From an uncultured Roseobacter sp. (GTDB lineage: Bacteria; Pseudomonadota; Alphaproteobacteria; Rhodobacterales; Rhodobacteraceae), in the NCBI RefSeq assembly GCF_947488185.1, contig NZ_CANKYM010000003.1, positions 508,873 through 572,872 of the forward strand: DNA of 64,000 nt, read 5' to 3'. A program made the position numbers and the translations under genes. The first letter of the stretch is position 1, and each line of letters starts with the position of its first letter. Under the pieces are notes generated by a model. That model was not told where the DNA came from, searched no databases, and worked only from the letters and a program-made list of their open reading frames with translations. Below are positions 19,132 through 27,655 of the stretch, one piece after another.

Positions 19132-19614
19132 ATGGATAGCGTGACCATCAGACAGTTTACCGCCGATGACCGAGACTGGCTCGTGGATCAGCACGGTCGT
19201 CTCTATGCTAAGACCGAAGGGTTTGACGACAGCTTTGGTATTCTGGTGGGCGATATCCTGGACGCCTTCATCGCCGAACACGATCCAGAACTGGAACGCG
19301 GGTGGATTGCAGAGGAAGACGGCGCACGCCTCGGCTCGATTTTCTGCGTTCGACTGTCCGAAACGACGTCCAAACTGCGGCTGTTCCTGCTCGTCCCGCA
19401 AGCGCGGGGGAAGGGCCTGGGCAAACGGCTGTTGGAGACCTGCATGGGCTTTGCAAAGGACCGTGGCTATCAGGGCATGCAACTCTGGACCCATGAAAGC
19501 CACAAGGCGGCCTGCGCGCTCTACAAGGCCCATGGCTGGCAGTTGGAGAGCACCAAACCGGTGCATTCCTTTGGCCAGGATCTGGTCGAACAGAGCTGGA
19601 GCTATCGCTTCTAA
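19132..19614 (+). CDS. GNAT family N-acetyltransferase
   Basis: This 160-residue protein has the GNAT fold: acetyl-CoA loop QARGKGLGKRL near residue 95 and the C-terminal HKAACALYKAHGW motif. The start at 19132 (MDSVTIRQFTADD) is preferred because the domain begins there. The substrate cannot be told from sequence. In some bacteria this subgroup occurs fused to MarR regulators; here it stands alone. Confidence 0.85.
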   Translation: MDSVTIRQFTADDRDWLVDQHGRLYAKTEGFDDSFGILVGDILDAFIAEHDPELERGWIAEEDGARLGSIFCVRLSETTSKLRLFLLVPQARGKGLGKRLLETCMGFAKDRGYQGMQLWTHESHKAACALYKAHGWQLESTKPVHSFGQDLVEQSWSYRF

Positions 19615-19657
19615 CCCTCTTGCAATCTGTAAATGGGGCCGTTAAATCCAACCCAGT

Positions 19658-19734
19658 GCCGCCTTAGCTCAGTTGGTTAGAGCGCCTGATTGTGGATCAG
19701 GAGGTCCCCCGTTCAAGCCGGGGAGGTGGTACCA
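19658..19734 (+). tRNA. tRNA-His (anticodon GTG)
   Basis: A full cloverleaf: acceptor GCCGCCT/AGGTGGT, D arm GCTC...GAGC, anticodon arm CTGAT-TGTGGAT-CAG with GTG at the anticodon, T arm CCCCG-TTCAAGC-CGGGG, and encoded CCA. The base before G1 is T and the discriminator is A73 (19731), so there is no G-1:C73 pair. That is the non-canonical tRNA-His form of alphaproteobacteria. Confidence 0.96.
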
Positions 19735-19767
19735 CCCTCCCTCCGGCCACTTGAAGCTGCAATCAAG

Positions 19768-20076
19768 CTATTGAACGGAAATCGTTTTTTCGAGCTGACC
19801 CGTGACGCGGTCAAAGATCAGAATCTCGTCGTTATCCGTCACCACGGCGTACCAATCGGGTCCTTGGGTAAAGGAAATAGCCCGCGCGCCGCCGGGCAAG
19901 GTGATCTCGGTCGGCAGATCGGGCGCGGGATCATTGAAACGCATGACAATCAGGAAGATGATCAGTAGAACACCGCCAATCATCGTCGCGGTCAGCACTG
20001 TCACCAACCGCCGCAGAAACCTCAGGTTGGCGGGTTCTTGACCCTCGTCTTCCGGCCTTATTTCAGGACTATCCAT
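19768..20076 (-). CDS. DUF6476 family membrane protein
   Basis: This 102-residue protein starts at the ATG ending at 20076. It has one transmembrane helix near residues 28-45 (VLTATMIGGVLLIIFLIVM) and a C-terminal beta-rich part (GGARAISFTQGPDWYAVVTDNDEI) facing the periplasm or cytoplasm. It matches the small DUF6476 family, which in Rhodobacterales lies divergent from rluD. Its start codon overlaps that of rluD on the other strand. Confidence 0.75.
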   Translation of the reverse strand: MDSPEIRPEDEGQEPANLRFLRRLVTVLTATMIGGVLLIIFLIVMRFNDPAPDLPTEITLPGGARAISFTQGPDWYAVVTDNDEILIFDRVTGQLEKTISVQ

Positions 20077-21124
20077 GCCGCTCCGCCAAATCCGCTTTTC
20101 CATCGACGAAACACCGCCGTCGCGCCTTGATAAGGCGCTTGCGCGCGATGTGCCAGTGGAGGCGGCCTTGTCGCGCACCCGTATCGGGCGCCTGATCGCA
20201 GAAGGGGCGGTGCGGGTAGACGGTACCGTGGCGCAGGACCCCAAGGCCCGGATCGAAGCGGGAGCAGAGGTGATCATTGACGTGGAAGAGGCGCAGGACA
20301 GCCATATCCTGCCCGAAGATATCCCGCTGGACGTGGTATTCGAGGACGACGATCTGATCGTGATCAACAAACCGGCGGGCATGGTGGTGCACCCTGCGCC
20401 GGGCACGCCGTCGGGCACGCTGGTCAATGCTCTGCTGGCGCATTGCGGGTCCGATCTGTCCGGTGTCGGCGGGTTGAAGCGCCCTGGTATCGTGCACCGG
20501 ATCGACAAGGACACATCGGGCCTGCTGGTGGTAGCGAAATCGGATGCGGCCCATCACGGTTTGGCCGCGCAGTTCGAGGCGCATTCGGTGGAACGCTACT
20601 ATCAGGCGCTTGTTTACGGCGTGCCCGATGCGAATGACCCACGGTTACGCGGCGTGAAAGGGGCCAGTTTTGAGCCTGGCAATATCTTGAAGCTGACCAC
20701 CCAGCTGGCGCGCCATCGCACCGACCGGCAGCGGCAGGCGGTGCTGTTTCACGGAGGGCGTCACGCGGTGACGCGGGCGCGCACGGTGGAGCGGTTTGGC
20801 CAGCCGCCGGTTCTGGCCTTGATGGAATGCTGGTTGGAAACGGGCCGAACGCATCAGATCAGGGTGCATCTGGCCCATGCCGGGCACGGTTTGGTGGGCG
20901 ATCCCACCTATGGCGGCAAGCGTAAACTTGCTGCGAAGGCGATGAGCGAACCGGCGGCCGAAGCGATCAAGAATTTCCCGCGCCAGGCGCTGCACGCGGC
21001 TGTTTTGGGGTTCATACACCCTATTTCCGGCGAAAATGCGCGGTTCGAGGCACCTTTGCCGCAGGATATGAGCGATTTGATCGACGTAGCGCGCGGTTCT
21101 GACACAAACAGCAAGCCTGCGTGA
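20075..21124 (+). CDS. rluD: RluA/RluD family 23S rRNA pseudouridine synthase
   Basis: Converts uridines in 23S rRNA helix 69 to pseudouridine (RluD-like by size and order). The 349-residue protein has an N-terminal S4 domain (SRTRIGRLIAEGAVRVDG), then the catalytic motif HRIDKDTSGLLVVA with the essential aspartate, and a C-terminal RTHQIRVHLAHAGHGLVGDP motif. ATG at 20075 shares bases with the divergent DUF6476 start. Confidence 0.92.
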   Translation: MPLRQIRFSIDETPPSRLDKALARDVPVEAALSRTRIGRLIAEGAVRVDGTVAQDPKARIEAGAEVIIDVEEAQDSHILPEDIPLDVVFEDDDLIVINKPAGMVVHPAPGTPSGTLVNALLAHCGSDLSGVGGLKRPGIVHRIDKDTSGLLVVAKSDAAHHGLAAQFEAHSVERYYQALVYGVPDANDPRLRGVKGASFEPGNILKLTTQLARHRTDRQRQAVLFHGGRHAVTRARTVERFGQPPVLALMECWLETGRTHQIRVHLAHAGHGLVGDPTYGGKRKLAAKAMSEPAAEAIKNFPRQALHAAVLGFIHPISGENARFEAPLPQDMSDLIDVARGSDTNSKPA

Positions 21125-21222
21125 GCGCACTGATACGTGAAGTGTTAACGCTGGCGCTTTGTGTCAGTCTTTCGTTAATCCGACGGTTGTATCGTTTCCG
21201 TTAACATTTTCGGGTCTGACAA

Positions 21223-21251
21223 CTTGAACTGATCAGTTCAGACCCTATCTA
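21223..21251 (+). promoter_or_regulatory. Heat-shock-like promoter of rpoH with an internal palindrome
   Basis: CTTGAA (21223-21228), 14 bases, then CCCTATCTA (21243-21251) resembles the sigma-32 consensus CTTGAAA-N11-16-CCCCATTTA. The spacer holds a perfect 16-bp palindrome (21225-21240, TGAACTGATCAGTTCA). The rpoH ATG is 34 bases downstream. An autoregulated promoter is inferred. Confidence 0.55.
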
Positions 21252-21284
21252 GCATGTTAAGCCCGTAAACATTGGGAGGCTTCT

Positions 21285-22181
21285 ATGGCAAATTATGCAA
21301 ATCTACCGGCGCCAACGCCAGAAGGCGGGTTGAACCGCTATATGCAGGAAATTCGCAAGTTTCCGCTGTTGGAACCCGAAGAGGAATACATGCTCGCCAA
21401 GGCATGGGTTGAGAAGGAAGACACCGCTGCGGCGCATAAGATGGTGACATCTCACCTGCGTCTCGCGGCCAAGATCGCCATGGGCTATCGCGGCTATGGC
21501 CTGCCGCAGGCTGAGGTGATTTCGGAGGCCAACGTGGGCCTGATGCAGGCTGTGAAGCGGTTTGACCCGGAAAAAGGGTTCCGCCTTGCGACCTACGCCA
21601 TGTGGTGGATTCGTGCCTCTATCCAGGAATATATCCTGCGCAGCTGGAGCCTGGTGAAGCTTGGGACAACATCCGGCCAGAAAAAGCTCTTCTTTAACCT
21701 GCGCAAGGCAAAAAACCGCATTGGCGCGCTGGAAGAGGGCGATCTGCGTCCTGAAAACGTGACCCGCATCGCCACCGATCTGGGTGTGACAGAGGCCGAA
21801 GTGGTCTCAATGAACCGGCGCATGTCGGGCGGTGACGCATCCTTGAATGCCACCGTCGGGTCTGAAACCGAAGGTGCGATGCAGTGGCAGGATTGGCTCG
21901 AAGATGAAGATGCCGACCAGGCTGGCGATTACGAGGCGCGCAACGAGCTCGAAGCGCGTCGCGAGCTGCTGGGCGAGGCCATGAGCGTTCTCAATGATCG
22001 CGAGAAGGACATTCTCACGCAACGTCGCCTGTCCGACAAGACGGTCACTCTTGAAGATCTCAGCGCTGAGTACGACGTCAGCCGCGAACGGATTCGGCAG
22101 ATCGAAGTGCGCGCATTCGAAAAGCTTCAGAAGAAAATGCGCGACCTTGCTAAGGAAAAGGGAATGATGGCCAGCGCCTGA
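21285..22181 (+). CDS. rpoH: RNA polymerase heat-shock sigma factor RpoH (sigma-32)
   Basis: The 298-residue group-3 sigma factor lacks region 1.1. It carries region 2 (AAKIAMGYRGYGLP ... FRLATYAMWWIRASIQEYI) and the RpoH box-like segment QKKLFFNLRKAKNR, which distinguishes sigma-32 from other sigmas. Region 4 ends with the helix-turn-helix [25 protein letters not shown] site precedes the ATG. An intrinsic terminator follows at 22210. Confidence 0.95.
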   Translation: MANYANLPAPTPEGGLNRYMQEIRKFPLLEPEEEYMLAKAWVEKEDTAAAHKMVTSHLRLAAKIAMGYRGYGLPQAEVISEANVGLMQAVKRFDPEKGFRLATYAMWWIRASIQEYILRSWSLVKLGTTSGQKKLFFNLRKAKNRIGALEEGDLRPENVTRIATDLGVTEAEVVSMNRRMSGGDASLNATVGSETEGAMQWQDWLEDEDADQAGDYEARNELEARRELLGEAMSVLNDREKDILTQRRLSDKTVTLEDLSAEYDVSRERIRQIEVRAFEKLQKKMRDLAKEKGMMASA

Positions 22182-22209
22182 TCCTACACCTCATAACACT
22201 TTCTCGAAT

Positions 22210-22244
22210 CCCCGCAGCCTGACGGTTGCGGGGGTTTCTTTTTT
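22210..22244 (+). terminator. Intrinsic terminator of rpoH
   Basis: A 7-bp stem (CCCCGCA at 22210-22216, TGCGGGG at 22227-22233) is followed directly by a T-rich run (22235-22244). Confidence 0.85.
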
Positions 22245-22309
22245 GAAAAGACGCCTACCCTCTGTCCGCTTGTTTGCACTAATCTGCGTTGAAACAGGGA
22301 GATATGGGC

Positions 22310-23287
22310 ATGACATCACTACGCTGGGGCATTCTGGGCGCATCCAATTTTGCAGCAAACTTCATGGGGCCCGCCATCCATGCCGCCAGAGGTTCGCAAC
22401 TGATGGCGCTGGCCACGTCGGCTCCGGCTAAGGTGGCCCCTTTCGATGCCCTTGCACCGGGGCTCAGGGTGCATGACAGCTATGATGCGTTGCTGGCGGA
22501 TGAACAGGTGGATGCCGTCTATATCCCGCTGCCCAACCACTTGCATGTCGACTGGAGCCTGAAAGCGCTGGCGGCTGGCAAACATGTGCTTTGTGAAAAG
22601 CCGATGACCCTGCAGGCGGATCAGTTCGACGGGCTGATTGCGGCGCGCGATGCCTCCGGGCTGCTGGCCGCCGAGGCGTTCATGATCGTGCATCATCCGC
22701 AATTCGTGCGGGCCAAAGAATTGATCGCGGAGGGAGCGATCGGGCAACTCCGCCACGTGGACGCGGTATTCTCCTATTTCAACGCGGATCAGGGCAACAT
22801 CCGCAATCAGGCGGCGGCGGGGGGCGGCGGGTTGCCGGACATTGGCGTCTACACCTTCGGGTCGGTGCGGTATGTTACCGGGCAGGAACCGCTTTCGGTG
22901 CCCTTCGCGCATATCGACTACGAAAACGGTGTCGATACCTTTGTGCAGATGGCTGCGAAATTCCCCGATTTCACCTATTCCGCGGTGGTCTCCATGCGTC
23001 TCTTCAACCGGCAGGAGATCGTGTTTCACGGCGATCAGGGCGTTTTGCGCGTGACCTGCCCATTCAATGCAGGCGTCTTCGATCAGGCGGAGTTATGTCT
23101 GGAGTCCAAAGTCCACACCCGCGTGATCGAGAGGTTCCCCGGTGTAAACCATTACGTCCTGCAGGTGGAAGCCTTCGGCGAATCGGTCCGCGAGGGCGTG
23201 CCCTATGCGTGCCCGCTGGAATTCAGCAAGGGCACGCAGGCCATGATGGATATGGTTTTCGAGGCGGGTGGCAGGCCGGAGGGCTGA
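22310..23287 (+). CDS. Gfo/Idh/MocA family oxidoreductase
   Basis: This NAD(P)-dependent sugar or cyclitol dehydrogenase-type protein starts at the ATG giving MTSLRWGILGASNFAA, so the Rossmann motif is at the N-terminus. An AGGGAG site lies 7 bases upstream. It has the family motif CEKPMTLQADQF near residue 93 and the C-terminal domain typical of the superfamily. 325 residues. The substrate is not predictable. It converges on pepF with a 2-base gap. Confidence 0.85.
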   Translation: MTSLRWGILGASNFAANFMGPAIHAARGSQLMALATSAPAKVAPFDALAPGLRVHDSYDALLADEQVDAVYIPLPNHLHVDWSLKALAAGKHVLCEKPMTLQADQFDGLIAARDASGLLAAEAFMIVHHPQFVRAKELIAEGAIGQLRHVDAVFSYFNADQGNIRNQAAAGGGGLPDIGVYTFGSVRYVTGQEPLSVPFAHIDYENGVDTFVQMAAKFPDFTYSAVVSMRLFNRQEIVFHGDQGVLRVTCPFNAGVFDQAELCLESKVHTRVIERFPGVNHYVLQVEAFGESVREGVPYACPLEFSKGTQAMMDMVFEAGGRPEG

Positions 23288-23289
23288 GA

Positions 23290-25110
23290 TCAGTCCTCCA
23301 TCGCCTCCAATTCGTCGATGAAGCCCGAGATCATGCTGAGCCCCTTGTCCCAGAACGCAGGGTCAGACGCATCAAGCCCAAATGGCGCAAGCAATTCCTT
23401 GTGGTGTTTGGAACCACCCGCTTTCAACATGTCGAAATACTTGTCTTCAAAACCCGCGTCGCCTTCGGCGTAAACCGCATAAAGTGCATTCACCAGCCCG
23501 TCGCCAAAGGCATAGGCGTAGACATAGAAGGGCGAATGCACGAAATGCGGGATATAGGCCCAGAAGGTCTCGTAGCCGTCCATGAATTCAAAGGCAGGCC
23601 CAAGGCTTTCGGCCTGGACGCTCATCCACAGCGCGTTGATGTCATCAGGCGTCAACTCACCCCCCCGGCGCGCGGCGTGCAGTTTGCATTCGAAATCATA
23701 GAACGCGATCTGCCGCACGACCGTGTTGATCATGTCCTCGACCTTGCCGGCCAGCAGCACCTTGCGCTGTGCCTGCGTCTCGGCCCGGTCGAGCATTTTG
23801 CGGAAGGTGAGCATTTCGCCAAAGACGCTCGCGGTTTCGGCCAGTGTCAGCGGGGTGGAGGACAGCATTTCGCCCTGTTCTGCCGCCAGCACCTGATGCA
23901 CGCCGTGGCCCAGCTCATGTGCCAGCGTCATCACATCACGGGGTTTGCCCAGATAGTTCAGCATCACGTAGGGGTGCACGTTGGTGACGGTTGGATGTGC
24001 AAAGGCGCCCGGGGCCTTGCCCGGCTTCACGCCAGCGTCGATCCAGCCTTTGCTGAAAAAGGGCGCTGCAATCTCGCCCATGCGCGGATCAAAGGCGTTG
24101 TAGGCGTCCATGACCGTGTTCTCGGCTTCGGCCCAGTTGACGATCCGGGTGTCTTCCATCGGCAGCGGCGCATTGCGGTCCCAGACCTGCATCTTGTCGA
24201 GGCCCAGCCACTTGCGCTTGAGCTCGTAATACCGGTGGCTGAGCTTGGGGTAGGCGTCGACCACGGCGTTGCGCAGCGCTTCGACCACTTCGGGCTCTAC
24301 CTGATTGCTGAGATGACGACCCAGCTGCGCCGTCTCCATCCCGCGCCAGCGGTCGACGATTTCCTTTTCCTTGGCTTGCGTATTGTGCACCCGCGCGAAG
24401 GTCTTGATGTTGTCGGAAAACACCTCGGCAAGCACCCGCGCCGCCGCCTCGCGCTTGCCACGCACCGGATCGGTCAGCAGGTTCAGCGTGCCTTCGATGT
24501 TGAGCGTCTCGCCCTCCACCTCGAATTCCAGCCCCGCGATGGTCTCATCGAAAAGCCGCTCCCAGGCATCGCCGACGACGCCAAGATCGTGCAGGAACTT
24601 CTCCAACTCGTCGCTCAGCTGATAGGGCTTCATCGCCCGGATGCGGTCAAAGACCGGCTTGTAGCGCGCCAGATCGGCGTTCTGGGCGTAAAGACCCTCC
24701 AGATGATCATCCGGCTGGCGGTTGATCTCCAACGTGAAAAACACCAGCGGCGTGGTGAAGTTGGTGATCTTCTCCTGCAGGTCGGACATGAATTTGGCCC
24801 GGCCCGCATCGGTGGTCAGCTGGTAGTAGCGCAGACCGGCAAAGGACATGATGCGCCCGGCGATCTGGTTGATCTTTTCGTTCCGCAACACGCAGTCCAG
24901 AAATCCCGGGGCATCCAGCTCGCCCAGCTTGCCTTCGTAGTCGGATGCAAAGCTCGCGCAGGCCTGTTCCAGCCAGTCCAGATCACGCTTGAGTTCGGTG
25001 GCGTCTTCCCCGGTGTAGAGGTCATCGAGATTCCACTCAGGCAAATCGCCCAGAGGGGCGCCGGTACCGGCAGTATTCGCATCGCGCAGGGGAAAGGGGA
25101 GTTGAAACAT
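23290..25110 (-). CDS. pepF: M3 family oligoendopeptidase F
   Basis: A zinc metallopeptidase of the M3B family that degrades short cytoplasmic peptides. The HELGHGVHQ zinc motif is near residue 390, followed by the downstream glutamate in TLAETASVFGE. About 606 residues from the ATG at 25110 (MFQLPFPLRDAN); two upstream in-frame ATG/GTG options exist. The opposite strand shows a very long open frame, a codon-usage shadow. Confidence 0.92.
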   Translation of the reverse strand: MFQLPFPLRDANTAGTGAPLGDLPEWNLDDLYTGEDATELKRDLDWLEQACASFASDYEGKLGELDAPGFLDCVLRNEKINQIAGRIMSFAGLRYYQLTTDAGRAKFMSDLQEKITNFTTPLVFFTLEINRQPDDHLEGLYAQNADLARYKPVFDRIRAMKPYQLSDELEKFLHDLGVVGDAWERLFDETIAGLEFEVEGETLNIEGTLNLLTDPVRGKREAAARVLAEVFSDNIKTFARVHNTQAKEKEIVDRWRGMETAQLGRHLSNQVEPEVVEALRNAVVDAYPKLSHRYYELKRKWLGLDKMQVWDRNAPLPMEDTRIVNWAEAENTVMDAYNAFDPRMGEIAAPFFSKGWIDAGVKPGKAPGAFAHPTVTNVHPYVMLNYLGKPRDVMTLAHELGHGVHQVLAAEQGEMLSSTPLTLAETASVFGEMLTFRKMLDRAETQAQRKVLLAGKVEDMINTVVRQIAFYDFECKLHAARRGGELTPDDINALWMSVQAESLGPAFEFMDGYETFWAYIPHFVHSPFYVYAYAFGDGLVNALYAVYAEGDAGFEDKYFDMLKAGGSKHHKELLAPFGLDASDPAFWDKGLSMISGFIDELEAMED

Positions 25111-25179
25111 CAAGGACCTCATCAGTGTTTCGCTATACCTATGTCGGGCAGGGCGGCGGGACAAGCGGGGCCGCTGCCT

Positions 25180-26064
25180 TCATGCAGTGTCGAACCCAAA
25201 AAGACGCGCCGGGTTGTCCACGAGGATGCGCTGCCGGGTCTGTTCATCGGGAACCACGCGATCAAAGGCGTTCAGAAGGTCTGCAGCCTGCGGCATCTGC
25301 GCATCCGCCAGCATCAGATGCGGCCAATCAGAGCCCCAAAGACAACGCTCCGGGTTGGCCGCGATCAACGCGGCCACCAGCGGGTCCGCCTGTGTGTAAG
25401 GGGCAGGGCACAGGCGATACAACGCCGAAAGCTTCACCCAGGCCTTCCCGTCGGCCAGCAGGCGGCAGAGCGCCTGAAAACCAGCGGAGTCTGGCGTCAA
25501 CGCATCCTTGGGCCAGCCGATATGATCAAAGACGACATCGGTCTTCAGGGCGCGCGCATCGTCGGCAATCTCAGCCATATGCTGATCCGCGTGGCAGAGC
25601 ATCTGGATGTGCAGGCCGCGTTCGGCCAAGGCTGGGGCCATGGTTTTGGCACCCTCCCAGCTCAGGACACCGCCGTGCACGTAGTTGAGCCGCACGGCGG
25701 CCATGTTCCATTTCACAAAATCATCCATCTGCCGGTCGGAGGTACCATCGGCGAGCAGCCCGACACCCTTGAAACCGGGCCCCATGCGCCGAACCGCTTC
25801 GACGGTGACGCTGTTGTCCGTACCGTAGAGAATGGAATGCACGATCACGCCACGCGAAAATCCAAGCGTATTCAGCTGGGTGCGGAACATCTCCAGCCAG
25901 CCGTCGAGATCCGGGCCGGGGGCGGGGTTCTCCGCCCGACCGTCCCACAAGGGGAATTCTTCCCGATTGGCAACCAGATGCACATGCGCGTCGCAGGCCC
26001 CATCGGGCGCACGTTTCAGGGGCGCCTGTGGGGGCGGTGGCAGAATGGCGTCCGGCTTATCCAT
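25180..26064 (-). CDS. Amidohydrolase family protein (2-pyrone-4,6-dicarboxylate lactonase-like)
   Basis: This 294-residue TIM-barrel metal hydrolase of the amidohydrolase-2 group has the N-terminal DAHVHL metal site, a central VFDHIGWP strand with histidine and the C-terminal WGSDWPH motif with aspartate. Family members act on lactones or aromatic-acid intermediates. No pathway genes lie beside it. Its start overlaps the end of the downstream-strand ligase gene by 8 bases. Confidence 0.8.
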   Translation of the reverse strand: MDKPDAILPPPPQAPLKRAPDGACDAHVHLVANREEFPLWDGRAENPAPGPDLDGWLEMFRTQLNTLGFSRGVIVHSILYGTDNSVTVEAVRRMGPGFKGVGLLADGTSDRQMDDFVKWNMAAVRLNYVHGGVLSWEGAKTMAPALAERGLHIQMLCHADQHMAEIADDARALKTDVVFDHIGWPKDALTPDSAGFQALCRLLADGKAWVKLSALYRLCPAPYTQADPLVAALIAANPERCLWGSDWPHLMLADAQMPQAADLLNAFDRVVPDEQTRQRILVDNPARLFGFDTA

Positions 26065-27655
26065 AAATCCTCAGCATGTCGTTCAAGTCGTCCAGCGTGT
26101 TGGCTTCCTGCAGCGGTTTATCCCGCCGCCAGCGCGACATACGCGGAAACCGCAGGGCAACGCCAGACTTGTGGCGCGGGCTGGCCTGAATGCCTTCAAA
26201 GGCGATCTCGAACACATGATGCGGCGTCACCTGCCGCACCGGACCAAAGCGTTGCAGCGTGTTCTTGCGCACCCATTTCGTGATCTCGCGGAACTCCGCA
26301 TCCGTCAGGCCGGAATAGGCCTTGGTGAAGGGCACCAGATCATTGCCGTTCCAGACCGCGAAGGTGAAATCGGTGAAGAGATTGGCGCGCCGCCCGTGGC
26401 CCGCCTGGGCATAGATCATCACCGCGTCGATGGTCAGCGGGTCGAGCTTCCACTTCCACCAGTCGCCCTTCTTGCGGCCCACCAGATAGGGGCTGTCGGC
26501 ACGTTTGAGCATCAGCCCTTCGGCGTTTTCGTCACGTGCGACGGATCGGACCTCCGCGAGGTCCTCCCAACTGTCGAAATCAAGCTGGGGAGAGAGCCGC
26601 ACCGGCGCTTCGGCGGGCAGATCGGCGCAGGCACGTTCCAGCACGGCGCGGCGCTCGGCAAAGGGGGTCTCGCGCATGTCGGCCCCTTCCCATTCGAGCA
26701 GGTCATAGGCGTGCAGAACGACGGGCGCTTCGGCCAGCAGCTTTTTCGGCACCGTCTTGCGCCCGATCCTGCGCTGAAGCGCGTTAAAGCTCGCAGGGCT
26801 TTCTGTCTGCGGATGCCAGACCAGCAGTTCCCCATCAAGCACCGTGCCCGGGGGCAGGAAATCCACCGCGCGCGCCAGTTCCGGAAACCGGTCAGTCATC
26901 AACTCCTCGCCCCGCGACCAGACAAAGTGCTGCCCGTCCCGCAGGATCAGCTGGCCGCGAATGCCGTCCCATTTCCACTCTGCGCGCCAATCCTGGGGCG
27001 CGCCAAGGGCGTCGGGGCCGTCTTCCAGCGCATAGGCGAGATAGAACGGGTAGGGGCGCGAGGCATCGGCAGAGGCGTCTTCGGCCTCGATCAGCGCATC
27101 CCATGTGGTGTCGTCAGGGTGCCAGTTGCCCATCAGGCGGTGCGCCAGTTCCGCCTCCGATTTGCCGGTGGCGCGGGACAGCGCGCGGGTCATCAGTTTC
27201 TGGCTGACCCCCATGCGAAACCCGCCGGTGATCAGCTTGTTGAAAACAAAGCGTTCCGTCCCGCCAAGCTGCGCCCAAGCCTGAAGAACCGCGGCCTTCC
27301 GGTCCTCTTCCTCGACACTGGCCAGCGCGCGCAAGGCGTTGATCCAATGCGACAGGCTTTCGTCTGAAGACGTTTCATTCGGGGGCAGCACCAGCGCGAT
27401 GGTTTCGGCCAGATCGCCGACAATTGGGTAGCTCTCCTCAAAGAGCCAGGGCGGAATGCGCGCCTCTTCCGCCGCCCATTCGCGCAGCTTGGTGGTGGTC
27501 ACCGCCCGTTTCGGTCTGCGCCCGGAGAACAGCGCTATGGTCCACATCCGGTCCATATCAGGCGCTTCGGCAAAGTAATCCGCCAGAGCAGAAACTTTTA
27601 CGGTGGTTTTGGTGCTTTGATCGATGGCGTTGAAGAGGGCGGCAAAGCGCTTCAT
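26057..27655 (-). CDS. ATP-dependent DNA ligase (cisplatin-response, LigB-type)
   Basis: The nucleotidyltransferase motif I EWKWDGIRGQL contains the lysine that is adenylated (K-x-D-G). Later motifs include LDGELLVW and a C-terminal OB-fold with GRRANLFTDFTFAV. 532 residues, the length of the bacterial ATP-dependent ligase that occurs with an MBL-fold exonuclease and often a Lhr-like helicase. It starts within the ATGA overlap with the exonuclease gene. It acts in repair beside the NAD ligase LigA. Confidence 0.9.
   Translation of the reverse strand: MKRFAALFNAIDQSTKTTVKVSALADYFAEAPDMDRMWTIALFSGRRPKRAVTTTKLREWAAEEARIPPWLFEESYPIVGDLAETIALVLPPNETSSDESLSHWINALRALASVEEEDRKAAVLQAWAQLGGTERFVFNKLITGGFRMGVSQKLMTRALSRATGKSEAELAHRLMGNWHPDDTTWDALIEAEDASADASRPYPFYLAYALEDGPDALGAPQDWRAEWKWDGIRGQLILRDGQHFVWSRGEELMTDRFPELARAVDFLPPGTVLDGELLVWHPQTESPASFNALQRRIGRKTVPKKLLAEAPVVLHAYDLLEWEGADMRETPFAERRAVLERACADLPAEAPVRLSPQLDFDSWEDLAEVRSVARDENAEGLMLKRADSPYLVGRKKGDWWKWKLDPLTIDAVMIYAQAGHGRRANLFTDFTFAVWNGNDLVPFTKAYSGLTDAEFREITKWVRKNTLQRFGPVRQVTPHHVFEIAFEGIQASPRHKSGVALRFPRMSRWRRDKPLQEANTLDDLNDMLRIYG

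Noticed and set aside
23095..26283. A 1062-codon open frame on the plus strand
   Set aside because: It is antisense to pepF and the amidohydrolase, both of which have clear motifs. Long antisense frames are expected from high-GC codon bias; there is no ribosome site and its residues do not look protein-like.
25832..27367. A 511-codon plus-strand open frame
   Set aside because: Antisense to the amidohydrolase and DNA ligase genes; same codon-bias shadow.
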